NCBI RefSeq assembly: GCF_024139115.2
Contig: NW_026942694.1
Span: forward strand, 1-64,000
DNA from: Armigeres subalbatus
Lineage: Eukaryota > Arthropoda > Insecta > Diptera > Culicidae
DNA: 64,000 nt
Reading direction: 5' to 3'
Part shown: positions 53,362 through 64,000 of the stretch, one piece after another
Numbering within the stretch: the first letter of the stretch is position 1
Layout: the number at the start of each line of letters is the position of its first letter
The notes under the pieces: model-generated
Databases searched by the model: none
Seen by the model: only the letters and a program-made list of their open reading frames with translations
What the model was told of the DNA's origin: nothing
Position numbers and translations under genes: made by a program

Positions 53362-54599
53362 ACTTACACGCCGATTACGGCTTTACGAGTCGGATAGTCT
53401 CCGAACCGAAAAGCGTTTAGATACCTGCCTGCAGGCATACATTGGGTAATATTTTTTCCGAGAGACTCGTCAGTGCTTGAACAAATTTAATCCAATTTAT
53501 TTGCGAAAGAAGATAAGTGTATGGTAACGCATCGATGCATTTGAAATTGATCAGCTGATTTCTCTCTATATCTTCAGATGTCACCATGATGGATTTGCAA
53601 TATGACTAAAATGTGTGTCGTGTAGAAAACCTATTTCTCATAATCGAGTCACATCTACAGGTGGGAGCTGTAGCAACTGGGTGTAAGCATTTTGGCTTTC
53701 GATTAACTGTAGGGTCGTTCTTTACTTTTGTTGTGGGAGGTAAATGGTTATTCATAAAGGGTTGCAAAGGCGTATCTGCACGGTAAACTTGCGAGACAAT
53801 GGAATTATTGGTTCCTTGTCTGAAAATTTGCATTCGTTGTGACAGAAAAAGACAAATTTTTATCGTTTGCTTTTTCGACTCTAGCCTAACTTTTAAGCAA
53901 AAGTGCCAGATATTTCAATAAATTATAACTCGAAAACGGTTTGTCCAATCATCTCAGAATCTTTGGCAATGGTTTAGGTAGTTATTCGAGTCAAATCTTT
54001 AAAACAAATGTGCATGGTGCAAAGAGAATGTTTGCTATATATCCTAAATATAATTTTGAAGATAATTTTCTCATGAAGGGATATTAAAAGATTCGTTGAA
54101 AAAATATTCTCAAGATTTTATCATCTGCTCTATACGTAAAAAGGAGTTTGCATTTTCTTTGAGGCAATTTAACTCACGAAAGCATGAACTGATTGGCAAG
54201 ATTTTCTCACAAATCGATTCGACCTGAGTTCAGCTGTGTTCAATAGGGGAACTGCTCCTTGAATTCTTACCATGTAAAATCAATACCATTCGAAAACATA
54301 GAATTGGTGCGCCAATTGTTTTATTTCTCATTTTCATGATTTTATCAGCAGCACGAGCACGCCGGAAAATAACAAAAGACAACAAATTGAGCCTAAATTG
54401 CCTGTTTTGCGAATGTTATTGATATAGGAGCATGTTATTAATAATGAAACAGATGCCCTATACAAAAAGGTTTCATTTTAAACGGGGAAAGCTGAAAATT
54501 TGTCAAAATACCCAATGGGACCGCATAAAGCATGATCTAGAGTGCGGCGCTGCAATGAACTCAACAATTGACAGTTAGAATGCAAATCAAAACTATCCC
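53362..54599. other. unassigned interval
   Basis: One 75-codon minus-strand frame (53833-53606), otherwise AT-rich text without visible repeats. Confidence 0.3.
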
Positions 54600-54760
54600 G
54601 AGCAAGGTCGGGTGTATGCAACTAGTTTCTTATAAAATATAACACCGTCGTCTTCGACCAGAGGTCATACAGACTGACACCGGGACGGGAATCGAACCCA
54701 CACTCTATAGCACATGCGTTTAGACGTCGCACATAGGGTAAATGAGGTAAATTCTGGCCA
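54600..54760 (-). mobile_element. tRNA-derived SINE head, third subfamily
   Basis: On the minus strand, 'gcgacgtctaaacgcatgtg' is followed by 'gagtgtgggttcgattcccg' (a strong B box), 'tcccggtgtcagtctgtatg' and 'acctctggtcgaagacgac'. No tail or target duplication was resolved. Confidence 0.55.
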
Positions 54761-55150
54761 AAATTATTTGTTCCTTCATTGATGTTATTTACAGTGTGAA
54801 GTTTAACTAATGTTACAAATTGATTCTGATCATTTTGGCGACATTTGATTTTAAGCTTGATTAAGGGTATATGGTAAGCATTTTAAATTGGCGATCTATC
54901 TAAAACACCAAACATCAACAGTTTAAGTATACCTGGTTGGATAACATTTTTATCATTGGTATATCATTATCCGTCATAATACATAATCAAATTATGGATT
55001 TTTTTGACAATTCTATATTGCTACAACCAAATTACAATGAAACTCTAACTTTTTATTCAAACTAGTATAACTCTGGAGTTCGGACGAGTTCGGATGAGCT
55101 CTTGGCAACAATAAAGCGTGGAAAGCTATCATCCATTCTGCTCTGGTTAA
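54761..55150. other. unassigned AT-rich interval
   Basis: No features recognised. Confidence 0.3.
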
Positions 55151-55153
55151 ATA

Positions 55154-55821
55154 CAGTCGACTCTTTACATCTCGGTGTTCTATATCTCGAAATCTCTCCT
55201 ATGTCGATGGTTTCCCAGTCCCTTCACTCTACATACATTTGGGCTTTCTATATCTCATAACCTTCCAATCTCGATATCTCTCTATCTCGATGTGTTTTTA
55301 TCATATTTGTTCAGGATTCACTCTCCTTATGTCGATATGTTCAAATTTTGGGATACTAGACCATCTTTGGTATGGGGCCATCATTGCCGTGCGGTAAGAC
55401 GCGCGGCTCCAACAGACCATGCTGAGGGTGACTGGGTTCGATTCCGTGCCGGTTTAGGCAATTTTGGATTGGAAATTGTCTCGACTTCCCTGGCAAAAGT
55501 ATCATCGTGTTAGCCTTATGATATACGAATGCAAAATGGTAACGAGAAACCTCGCAGTTAATAACTGTGGAAGTGCTTAATTAACTCTAAGCTGCGAGGC
55601 GGCTCTGTCCCAGTGTAGGGATGTAACGTCAATAAGAAGAAAAAGATAAGAAGACCATCTTTGGACAAAAAAACATCAACAACAGGAAACGACATATGTT
55701 TTGTCGTCGTTTTCATACAGCGAGCTTTTTGGATCGTACACCCATTTCAATTTTCCTCCATTCATCGATCTCTCCCTATCTCGATGGTTCCTTCAATATC
55801 GAGAATGTGGAGAGGCGACTA
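55154..55821. mobile_element. pogo/Tigger-like non-autonomous element, SINE-interrupted
   Basis: The ends 'cagtcgactctttacatctc' (55154) and 'gaatgtggagaggcgactat' (to 55821) are imperfect inverted repeats beside TA. The interior is full of 'tatctcgatatctct' words, mirrored near the right end as 'tatctcgatggtt'. This word style and the CAGTCGACTCTC terminus suggest pogo-type elements. No transposase is present. Confidence 0.65.
55371..55651 (+). mobile_element. tRNA-derived SINE, Feilai-like, copy 3
   Basis: Same head and body as copies 1 and 2, with small deletions in the head (B box reads GGTTCGATTCCGTGCCGG). It ends in an AAGAAGAAAAAGATAAG tail. AGACCATCTTTGG is repeated on both sides (55358-55370 and 55652-55664), a 13 bp target duplication. 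Confidence 0.92.
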
Positions 55822-55958
55822 TATTTGAATCTATTTTATTCACAACTAAAACTTAATTTTAAAATTTGAGAAAAATTGTTAGCGTGTCTGAACAAGTGTT
55901 TAAAATATGCTTAGAGTGCATATGCAGCTCAAATAAACTTACATATTATTACATTATA

Positions 55959-56199
55959 TGGTCGGGGTTCAGCCAAACCGCACCGGCGCTTTTCGACTGC
56001 TTGTGATATTTTGTTCGTTCATAGACAACAGAAATAGTTTCACACAAAATTAAGCGTACATTTGCAAGGATTCCTCAGTTTGGGGTTGAGGGATATCCGA
56101 TACGATTTGCGACTAATTAAATCTGCTAAACGAAAGTTTGAGCAGAAAAATGGGTAATTTTTCGTTGGCGCTTGGTGCGATTTGGCTGAACCCCGACCA
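55959..56199. mobile_element. TA-flanked MITE (241 bp), TGGTCGGGGTTCAGCC type
   Basis: The termini TGGTCGGGGTTCAGCCAAAC and, inverted, GGCTGAACCCCGACCA extend together for about 30 bp (CGCACC and GGTGCG inside). TA is at both borders (55957-55958 and 56200-56201). The interior is AT-rich with no frame. Near-identity of the ends suggests a comparatively recent copy. Confidence 0.85.
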
Positions 56200-56231
56200 T
56201 ATGATCTAACATACCTCAAACTAGAAAGTCC

Positions 56232-56545
56232 ATGTTGAAAGGTTCAGTCCAAAAGAGTAAAAATGCTGCAAAGAACTCATTTTATGAGCATATTGGAATG
56301 GAGAAAAACGCTATTAATTTTTGTTCAAAAACAACAGACTTTCATCGACTATTTTTCTATGTAGACATACTTGTTTCGCCCTGGTTATTCTTCAACCTAT
56401 ATATTTCGAAATGGAACTATATTTGTTTGGTTTATTCAATTTCATAAATTTGGTTTATGGCGGTGTTGACTATAATTACTCCTTACCGTCGTTAGGGCAA
56501 CGCTTATTTGAATGGTTTATCCACAAATAAAAACCTTTTTTTTAT
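56232..56545. other. unassigned interval
   Basis: Overlapping 71- and 69-codon frames, hydrophobic, with no known relative. Confidence 0.3.
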
Positions 56546-56549
56546 TCTC

Positions 56550-57730
56550 TTATGTTTCGAAAAGGTAGAACCGTTCGACGATTTCTCGAGGGCACAGCAA
56601 AGCTTAAGCGCCACTCCGCGAACGAGAGACCACCAGTTCAATTTTGTTTTGCCCGACTTTTGCTGACTCTTTCCCTCAGGACTCTTTTGAACGGTCGCTG
56701 GCTCAAATGCTACTACTTTGCTACACCTTTTCTAAACTAAACACCTTGAGCTCGCTCAACTCACGAAAGTGCAAAACGGACGGTCTCGAACCTTTTCTTG
56801 AGAATTCAACCGGAAACGAAATGGCTAAACGGTAAACAATAGGGTGGAGTTCCTAGCACCGTAAAGGTAAAACTAAAACTCTAAGCCGAAATTCTCAAAA
56901 TGGTACAATTGGTGTTTATTTCGCTCATTCGGTTGGACTTTAATTTGGTTCGATACTGAATACGAAATGAGCTAACTTAACATGGCCATAAGAAGGGAAA
57001 GCTCACGTACCTGCGGTTTTCTCTGATGCGACGTCTCGATGGCTAGCTGGTCCGGTGATTGTTTTCTGCCGGGAGGATGGCGTCGTTTGTTCTTCACAAA
57101 CTGGAATCCGATGGCGGCGTGATGACGTAGCTGGACGGAAGGCCTCCGATTTTGAGCCGAGAGCGTCCGGCTGACCTTTCCCTCTAATTGGAAGCCCACG
57201 TTTTCCTACGACCCGCTTCGCGTACCTTTCCGCTATGACCGTGCGAGGCTAAAACTGAACTCCCAACTATTGGTTCAGTCTGGTCCTGCGTACGATAGTT
57301 TACAACGTGCGGGGACCGCGCTCTGGCAAGATGTCGATCCACGGGGAAAATGGCGTGTATGGATCAAGCCGACGGTTGGTTGACTACCGTCGGGCACTTT
57401 CGATGCTCTAAAGAGCGGCTTTGCTCTCCTCCGTTTAGCTACCTAAACGGCGGGCATTGACGGATGCAAGCTCTACATGTCCGAAACCTACGGACGGGAA
57501 GGGTTCCAAACTCTACGCGCTCCCCGGTTCCAGTACTAGTCGAACCCCAGCGTACCAAAAGCGCCTAAGCGCTGGAAAGTCAATCGAATTCGCTGGTAAT
57601 TATTATTAAATTAAACATTAAACAATTTTTAATTACCTTTGTACGTTTCACTAAACACTATTTGAAATTCTTCGCGAAATGGTCAGACGTACTGACACCC
57701 GTAACGCAAACCTTTCGAGCGGAAATTTAA
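56550..57730 (-). other. GC-rich block of unknown origin
   Basis: More than 1 kb with clearly higher GC and CpG than its flanks, ending abruptly near 57550-57720 in AT-rich text. A 75-codon minus-strand frame lies at 57199-56972 (contains PSVQLRHHAAIGFQFVKNKR). A minus-strand AATAAA lies near 56923-56918. The block could be a solo long terminal repeat or retroelement leader, since such tracts often have this composition, but no TG...CA borders or flanking duplication were found. Confidence 0.3.
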
Positions 57731-58970
57731 AAAAATATTGAAACTTATTAAATGCCAAAATTGAAACTTGTTATGTGAATGAATAAGTATAACTGGTGTC
57801 ACAAAATTATGCAAAACGATTGATCACGTTAAACAATAGTTTACCATATAGTAGTATGAGGGCTTTCCTTAATAGTCGCGGTAATATATACGTTAGAGTG
57901 ATTCAAATTTTGACTTTTATGCCCTTCCATGCTTAAACATTTGTATTAGCCATTTGAATAATCCTCCTACATTTTTAGCAAATTTGGATGTAATTTGAAT
58001 GTGCACACGTCATTTAAAGTTTGTATGGAAATTACTGAGAAAATCAACCCTTATGTAAAATACCGTTCCGTGTGGCGGCCCATGAACTATTTATTTATAG
58101 TCAACACATTGACTACATTGAATACTTCTTAAGCTGAAAAGCAGTTGTTGTTGCGAAACGATTTGTCGTTTGGAAGCAAAGTTATGAAGAAAACAACACA
58201 ATGCTCATTATTGATATTGATGTTATTATTTTACGTGTTAAATTGAATTTCCCACGATTCTGTATTTCCTTAAAACTTTTCTTGAAAAAACCAAATCGTT
58301 ACGCATCATCAGCACCTCCAGCATGTTCTCAGATGCTCATTCCACAAGGTAAATATGGTTTGATAATATATCCCTTGGAAATGTGCTAAAAAATCATCAG
58401 GTTTTCAAAAATCCTTATGCCTTGCATGCCGGTATAGTTATCGTATCTATAGTTTATCGAGCTCAAACAATCAATTTGTAAATTCTCATACATCTGGATT
58501 TTTTCTAATTTACATTTAAATCCAAAAGTGTAACAAAATAGAAGTAAGTTGATCAGGGAGAGATTTCTTTTAAAACATGCTAGTGAATTCAACCTTTGCA
58601 AAGCGGTAATGTATGCTAGCCAAATGTTGAATTAATAATTTTGGCTCCATTATGCTTGTCCACATCTAAGCCTCTGGAATTAGGTTTAAAATAAAAGAAT
58701 AAGAATAATATTCATTTATTGCCTTTGATTCATGAAGTATGGTTAAACAATTAAAGAAAGACTCAACTTGGGAGTGACTCGTGACTGGCGGCTGGTATTA
58801 GATTAGAATGCAGGTTCCATTTGGAAAAAAAAACAAAAGTTGTTCGGGACCTCCCGATAGATTTTTTTAAAATGTCCAGGAAATGAAAGATAAAAAGAAA
58901 TATTTTCACGTAGTTGAAGTTTTAGCGATGCTCATTTCTTTGTGATAATATTATTCAATCAAACACGCCG
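57731..58970. other. unassigned AT-rich interval
   Basis: Short frames only at 58201-58389 and 58601-58386. Nothing recognised. Confidence 0.3.
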
Positions 58971-58974
58971 TGGT

Positions 58975-59065
58975 AAGGTAAAATGCCCGCTCACACATAC
59001 AGACATCATATCAATTCGTCGAGCTGAGTATATTTGTATATAACACTATGGGCAGTTGATAACTG
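58975..59065 (-). mobile_element. fragment of the common DNA repeat, copy 2
   Basis: 'cacacatacagacatcatat', 'aattcgtcgagctgag' and 'gtatataacacta' are the complement of the middle block of 59842-60632. Confidence 0.6.
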
Positions 59066-59250
59066 TGGTAAATGAACCCGGTTGAAATTATGGTAAATTA
59101 ATTAAAATATTTTAAAAAATCAATTGTTTCCATCGGGTTCCGAAAGAATTTTCCGAACACTTTGATTCAAACTTCCAACACCACCTTAAATGCACTAAAA
59201 TGCCGAGAAAACTATTTTTTTTTTGTTTATGCAATAACATTGTTGACGAC

Positions 59251-59348
59251 CGTCTAAGACGAGTTAAGTATTCTCCATTTAATTCCACCAATTATGTGAA
59301 TATATAATTGGTGGAATTAAATAGAGAATACTTAACTCGTCTTAGACA
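59251..59348. repeat. near-perfect 45 bp-arm hairpin
   Basis: The left arm 59251-59295 (starts CGTCTAAGACGAGTTAAGTA) and the right arm 59304-59348 (ends TACTTAACTCGTCTTAGAC) pair with only one or two mismatches around an 8-base loop. It is followed by 'actaaaaagagcttaaaata', shared with 21174-21196. A MITE reduced to two arms, or a precursor-like hairpin, are the two options. Confidence 0.85.
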
Positions 59349-59841
59349 GTTGAATACATTCCACTAAAAAGAGCTTAAAATATTTTGTCTGATTGTTAAC
59401 GAGATTTTTCAGATAGACCTCCATGTGACAATGGGGTTGGAATGTTGGTCCGTTTGGGATTTGAGTCAAAACAAATGTATGTGCACAAAAATACTGGTTT
59501 TTTTAGTGATCTTTATCCGATTGGCTCGCATCAGGTTGCATTCGATGAGGAATTCTGTCCTATCGTATTGAAAATTTGCTAGAGCTGATTAGCTATCGAT
59601 AAAATACTAATTTTAAATCGTACGTTAAAATCACTTTTAATGCATTTATACTCATCTGTCATCTAGTTTGCTCGCAACAACGTTTGCACTATCCCCATAC
59701 AAGCGAGCGATTAAAAATAAAATGTGGCTTTTAAAGCAATTTTTAACATAGTTTTAGCTGGATTTGGTTAAAATAGCCGGAAAATATCATTTCTAGTACC
59801 CCTTCCTTTTTAACAAGCATCCATCAATTACGTTATATTTT

Positions 59842-60632
59842 TGCCTTTCTCATACACCAAGGTGTGTAACAAAAAGGCTATATATCAGGGTTTGCAGAAA
59901 TCGCTCTCAATATATAACGAACAACGATAAAAGAGAGGCAAAAACTGTTCCGAATCATAACAAGCCATGATAACAAATTTATCAAACTTGTATACAAGTG
60001 CGAAAAAACAGAATCGATAGGCAGCCCCACAGAAAATGGTGATTTTCGCTTTGTTTTCGCTTTTCGTGTTGGTTTCTGCACAGCTGTGTAGAACAAGTTG
60101 AAATGCATCATCAGAGCCAGTGCTCCCCATTTGGAGCTTTCTAAAGAAATTTATCATGGGTATAACATCCCGAATCAGTCCTCTATCGACGCTTGCGAAA
60201 AAGTCTCTGCGATATCTCATATCGTATATGTATCTAGAGATGATAAGTGAGACTTGTTCTTTCTCTTTAGGATTCAATCCCTGCTATATATTCTCTTTCA
60301 AGACGATTTTGTGATAAAATACCCGGTCACTCATGTTATATACCAATCGACTCAGCTCGACGAATTGAGATGATGTCTGTCTGTATATGTGTATGCGTAT
60401 GTGTATGTATGTGCGCAAAATAAAACTCACTTATCCTCTAGGCACTTGCCTTGTCCTGTCCTGTCCCATTGTTTTCTATTGAAAAATAGCCAGATCGGAC
60501 TATGGGATCAAAAGTTATGGCCAAAATACGATTTCTATTTCTATACAAATAACACGTTAAGAATATTTCACTCTTTTTAGTATATATTTAATGCACGAGA
60601 AAGGCACAACCACCGCTAGGTGGATGAATCAA
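59842..60632 (+). mobile_element. common DNA repeat, near-complete copy
   Basis: The left end 'ttgcctttctcatacaccaa' and the right end 'gcacgagaaaggcacaacca' are short inverted repeats (about 12-15 bp). Inside are 'tataccaatcgactcagctc', GACGAATTGAGATGATGTCT, a TG/TA-rich run, 'cccattgttttctattgaaa' and 'tcggactatgggatcaaaag'. A 130-codon minus-strand frame at 60277-59885 lies in the left part; it is unlike a transposase. Structure suggests a non-autonomous DNA transposon, with high copy number in the genome likely. Confidence 0.7.
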
Positions 60633-60815
60633 AGTTTTAAAAAAAATAATAATTCGACTTTGTCACGCAAACTAAATTGGCAACTTGGCAATGGCAAGCA
60701 TATTTTTTTTCTAAGGAGAAGAAAGGGGGTTGTCCACAAACTAAGTAAGCAATTTAAGGCCAGCATGGCCCCTCTTCCTACCATCATTGCAGACTTCTGT
60801 ATAATAAATATATAA

Positions 60816-61243
60816 ATTAGCATTGAGCAATTCACACAAATTCGTAGGTGGTACAAGCCAAGACTATTGTATGAGGTAGCATCACTTTCATCCGTTACCA
60901 CAGATATTGATTTGGGATTAATCACTATCTCTTAGATGGAAGCAATGTACCCTCAATATCGAGATATGTCCTGCCACGTCCTTGCGAATGCTGAGGAAGG
61001 GGAAGGATGGTTAGTTGGACATCTACGTAAGAAAGATGCAGAGAACTCTACGACCTCTCATAGATGCCACGGGATGTTTTGGGATTGTGTGGAAGGTTAT
61101 GACAGTAGGAATTGTTTTGGTAGAACGTGAAACACAGAAAGAACTACGATAGAAATTCAAAGTAGGAAAGGGACGAGCCTGGAATTGAACCCACGACCTC
61201 CTGCTTTATAAGGCAGAAGCAGTAGCCACTAGACCACCAGAGC
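60816..61243 (-). mobile_element. tRNA-derived SINE with 20 bp target duplication
   Basis: On the minus strand the head runs GAGCTCTGGTGGTCTAGTGG (A-box region), then 'gaggtcgtgggttcaattcc' (B box). A body of about 330 bp with no resemblance to the Feilai-like copies follows, with an AT-rich 3' end. A perfect direct repeat of 20 bp (AT-rich, begins tctgtataat) flanks it at 60796-60815 and 61244-61263. The short frames 60936-61130 and 60925-60629 overlapping it are not genes. Confidence 0.88.
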
Positions 61244-61263
61244 TCTGTATAATAAATATATAA

Positions 61264-61915
61264 TGAATATTTTTGTCTTTCTTTTGTGGAAAAAGTAACA
61301 AAATACTTCCCCACATACATAAATCATATCGTGTGGTTTATGGAAGACCACAAGGAAGAGAGATTCAAAAATAACACTCACTGCTTTTGGAACAATTCAA
61401 TGTTTTATGACACTTATGTGTACAGGTTATTTAAAAAATATATAGGCTTATATATCCCCCCCCACATATATGGAATATCAGTTTTCAATGTTCCTTTGTT
61501 CCGAATACCAGATTTCCTAATTTAAATAACAACATATATTTTCCTCAAATGGGTACAAATTATGTTATTGATTGACATTGTGTTACAAGAAGTATTCTTT
61601 TTATAATTATCACATCACATTGTGTTATAGTCATATTATGATAATAATGAAATATTCTTTTCTTCTGGGATACAGAATTTAAAGTCTTGATATTGTATTT
61701 GTAATACATACTGATATAATTGTGGTATCATTTAGTTGTGACTAACTGGTCAGTTACTCTTATTTATATCGTATTTTGAAAGATGCAAGTTTTAAGATTT
61801 TCCTTTAAAAATGTTTCAATAGAAGTAATTTATCGAAATCCTTAAATTTTCATTTTTTGAAAAAGATGATAGTTTATCCTTGTCAAATAAAAAAAAACAA
61901 CTACACAATAACGAA
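61264..61915. other. unassigned AT-rich interval
   Basis: A 79-codon plus-strand frame (61286-61525, contains HCFWNNSMFYDTYVYRLF) is unrecognised. 61545-61740 contains 'gttat' and 'ataac' words like those at 23.1 and 41.2 kb. Confidence 0.3.
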
Positions 61916-61919
61916 AACC

Positions 61920-62080
61920 AACATCCACAGACTAAAGATTCGATTGCTTATCGCCACCGGGTGAGCTCCCTCTCTACGGGCGGACGCGACAGACGTTATC
62001 GTCACTTTGAAAGCCGCGGCGACGATGCAACGACGAGACTGCGGTTTCAGATTTTATAACTCCTGGCTCTTGTACGTATT
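61920..62080. other. short GC-rich island
   Basis: CACCGGGTGAGCTC, GGGCGGACGCGACAGACG and GCCGCGGCGACGATGCAACG in AT-rich surroundings. Could be a promoter or a repeat piece; no coding frame. Confidence 0.25.
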
Positions 62081-62584
62081 GGTATTCACTTGGAATTGAC
62101 AAATATGAACCTGACGATGGCACCGTTATACTTCAACCCTTCGTCTGTCTTTCGGTATTTTTACGACTTTATAGATATTGCAGCTGAAAATACATATGTC
62201 GCAAGCATTTATTTCTCATACCAGGGGTAATGTCTACATTCGGTACGTTGCATATCTAACTTATTACTTGATTCAAGTAACAATTTAAGTCTTTTAACGC
62301 TCTTGAAGGCCATAATTTCTCTTCAGGGTGTTATAAACCATCATAAAACCAAAATGTTAATCTACTATTTTTTCACTCTGAAAAATGATGCTCAGTTTTC
62401 ATGAAATAAATATCACTATCAAAAGTATGTTAAGACAGGTTTTAATATGGGAAAAATGTCTCTTTATTTTGCATATGCCGAATTTGATTTTTTCCCCAAA
62501 ATGGTCCACTTTGTACAAATTAGTGATTTTGAACAAATCTGAAACACAACGACCAATCAAGCCAGCTTTCAAGTAAATCGAGTG

Positions 62585-62760
62585 CCTAAAAAGTGAGGAA
62601 GTTTACTACATACTCACACTCAGACATCATCTCAGTACCTACGTGGAGAAATTCGATTGGTATATAACACTAAAGGTCTCTGGTTCTCCTATAATAAGTC
62701 AAGTTTTGGAGTTAACATGTGGCTTTCTTACACTTAGTGTACGAGAAGATAAAAGTATCT
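62585..62760 (-). mobile_element. fragment of the common DNA repeat, copy 3
   Basis: 'tgcctaaaaagtgagg', 'cactcagacatcatctcagt', 'gattggtatataacac' and 'cttacacttagtgtacgaga' are the complements of successive blocks of 59842-60380, including the end word 'tctcgtaca'. Confidence 0.6.
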
Positions 62761-63300
62761 GATGACTCGTATGATAGGAGACGTATCTTATGAAGATCAC
62801 AACTGATGCTGGCATTAGAAATGATAAAACGTCTTCCGATTTACTTCTTCTATGATGTGATGACAAATGCAATTTTTAATCTAAGAGGTGTTTTAAACAT
62901 CGGATGCCGAAACGTTTTATCTCAATGACGACTATCATATCATGAATGACTCATAGTCGTTATACTTAAAATTATCATCAGTTTCAAATGTAAGCAGTAA
63001 TCGTTCCACCATATAATTAGCAATACGTAACTACAACTACGATCGTAAATAGTTGAACTGCTTACCGATGGAATCCTGGGCGTACTAATTGAAGCATTTC
63101 TACCAATAGTTATGCTAAATTACCTAAAAAATACTTGAGAAAAATCGTTCCAACTTCGGTGAAAAACTGCAGTACCGTAAAATCTCGTGGTTTTGTTTAC
63201 ATTTCTAATCAATCCGATTGGTTTTTGAGAATGCGGATAAAAAATCCGTCTGTCAAGAGTCAAGAATTGCGTGCACGCTCATTTGAATCTACTTTCAAAG
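62761..63300. other. unassigned interval
   Basis: No recognised features; a 65-codon frame at 63135-63332 runs into the hairpin. Confidence 0.3.
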
Positions 63301-63312
63301 TGAGACAAAATG

Positions 63313-63354
63313 ACTCACTTTTTGAATTTTAATGCTTAATGTCAAAAAGTGAGT
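63313..63354. repeat. 13 bp-stem hairpin (ACTCACTTTTTGA)
   Basis: ACTCACTTTTTGA (63313-63325) faces TCAAAAAGTGAGT (63342-63354) with a 16-base loop. Further CACTCA / TGAGTG words lie at 63300, 63372, 63390 and 63412, so this is probably the core of a larger foldback. Confidence 0.7.
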
Positions 63355-63744
63355 AACATTATATTTAGCAGGTGAGTAAATTTTCACTCATTCTATAACC
63401 TCAGCTTTTACACTCACTTTTGCGTAATTGCCCCCAACTGTCAAGCTGTTTTGAAAATTTTTTCCTCGTGCTTTTATAAAGTGTATTTTGGTGAAAACTG
63501 AAATGTTCCCGGACATGAATATTCGATATTTATGGACAGACATCGGCGCAGATGGGCAGAGCTGATGGTGATGGATCCGGCTGACATGACCCGCAAGTGA
63601 TTCTCGCAGCACGATCGAGCGACGGAGGATTCTTCCAAATTCCATGATATCTCCGATTCTCGATATGGCCTTGAGGGTGTCTGGAACTTGAACTTGCCTT
63701 TGCCCTTGCCTGCGGTGTCAACAAAGACATGGATAGTACTAGAT

Positions 63745-63987
63745 TGCTTTGAGAATAGGTCGTATGTGCAAAAGAGAGATTCTCTTTGTTCACGCTCTCT
63801 TTCGCTAATAGATCGGCAAGTTTAGCATTTTCTGCTACATTTTCACTTTAGCACGCTAGACAAAGTTATTGTCTTTAGATATCTGCCAAAACATCCAACA
63901 TAAATTTGTGTATAGCTTTGTAATAATCGAAAGAGAATGTAACCGAAGAGAGGCTCTCTTTTGCACATACGACCTATTCTCAAAGCA
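63745..63987. mobile_element. hAT-like MITE (243 bp)
   Basis: Terminal repeats begin TGCTTTGAGAATAGGTCGTA and continue through TGTGCAAAAGAGAG on both ends. Flanks are tactagat (63737-63744) and ctctagat (63988-63995), an 8 bp duplication with two differences. No frame. The element reaches almost to the window edge. Confidence 0.8.
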
Positions 63988-64000
63988 CTCTAGATTATTG

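Noticed and set aside
59885..60277. 130-codon minus-strand frame as a gene
   Set aside because: It lies within a common short DNA repeat and overlaps another frame of similar length.
1..64000. Integrated viral sequences (flavivirus- or rhabdovirus-like), frequent in Aedes genomes
   Set aside because: No polymerase, nucleoprotein or glycoprotein motifs were seen in any frame; reverse-transcriptase motifs all fit retrotransposons.

Overview
The window looks like a piece of a culicine, probably Aedes, mosquito genome. The case rests on several tRNA-derived SINE copies of the Feilai type (internal A/B boxes, a shared body, GAA-rich tails), several families of short inverted-repeat elements, and decayed non-LTR retrotransposons of kinds common in those genomes. 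Base composition is AT-rich with short GC-rich islands. No intact host protein-coding gene could be recognised. Most open frames are short, overlap on both strands, or lie inside repeats. There is one 25-base assembly gap at 52443-52467.

Layout. 1-0.9 kb: a SINE. 0.9-6.6 kb: a diverged tandem array of units of roughly 0.8-1.4 kb, each with a foldback palindrome, invaded by other small repeats and an hAT-type MITE. 6.6-8.6 kb: a broken non-LTR retrotransposon (+). 9.4-12.1 kb: an L2/CR1-like relic (+). 13.1-15.2 kb: a relic carrying reverse transcriptase and RNase H (+). 15-19 kb: two weak minus-strand open blocks, a TTTTTTACACGG repeat and a TTAA-flanked MITE. 19.6-22.2 kb: a second non-LTR copy (-) of the 6.6 kb kind. 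22.3-29 kb: two minisatellites (24 bp and about 23 bp), the larger about 2.1 kb and interrupted by a common short DNA-element copy. 32.9-34.7 kb: an AT-rich foldback. 35.1-37.75 kb: two diverged copies of a unit with a histone-type 3' stem-loop and a TATA-like box on the minus strand. 37.9-42 kb: more MITEs and two GC-richer open blocks. 42.5-43.5 kb: a Ty3/gypsy pol fragment (-). 46-48.8 kb: an hAT MITE, a 2 kb inverted repeat carrying a SINE, and a 61 bp retroinsertion. 49-53.3 kb: unresolved minus-strand open frames, a Tc1/mariner-like element with an hAT MITE inside, a SINE, the gap and a possible exon. 54.6-64 kb: nested pogo-like element plus SINE, several MITEs, a GC-rich block and a SINE with a 20 bp target duplication.

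The elements do not form a pathway. They record successive insertions. Five order-of-insertion cases are readable: hAT MITE into foldback; SINE into long inverted repeat; hAT MITE into Tc1-like element; SINE into pogo-like element; common DNA repeat into minisatellite. The least explained structure is the duplicated 35-37.7 kb unit. Its minus strand has a TATA-like sequence, no recognisable histone coding sequence, and a 16-nt sequence fitting the metazoan histone 3' stem-loop.
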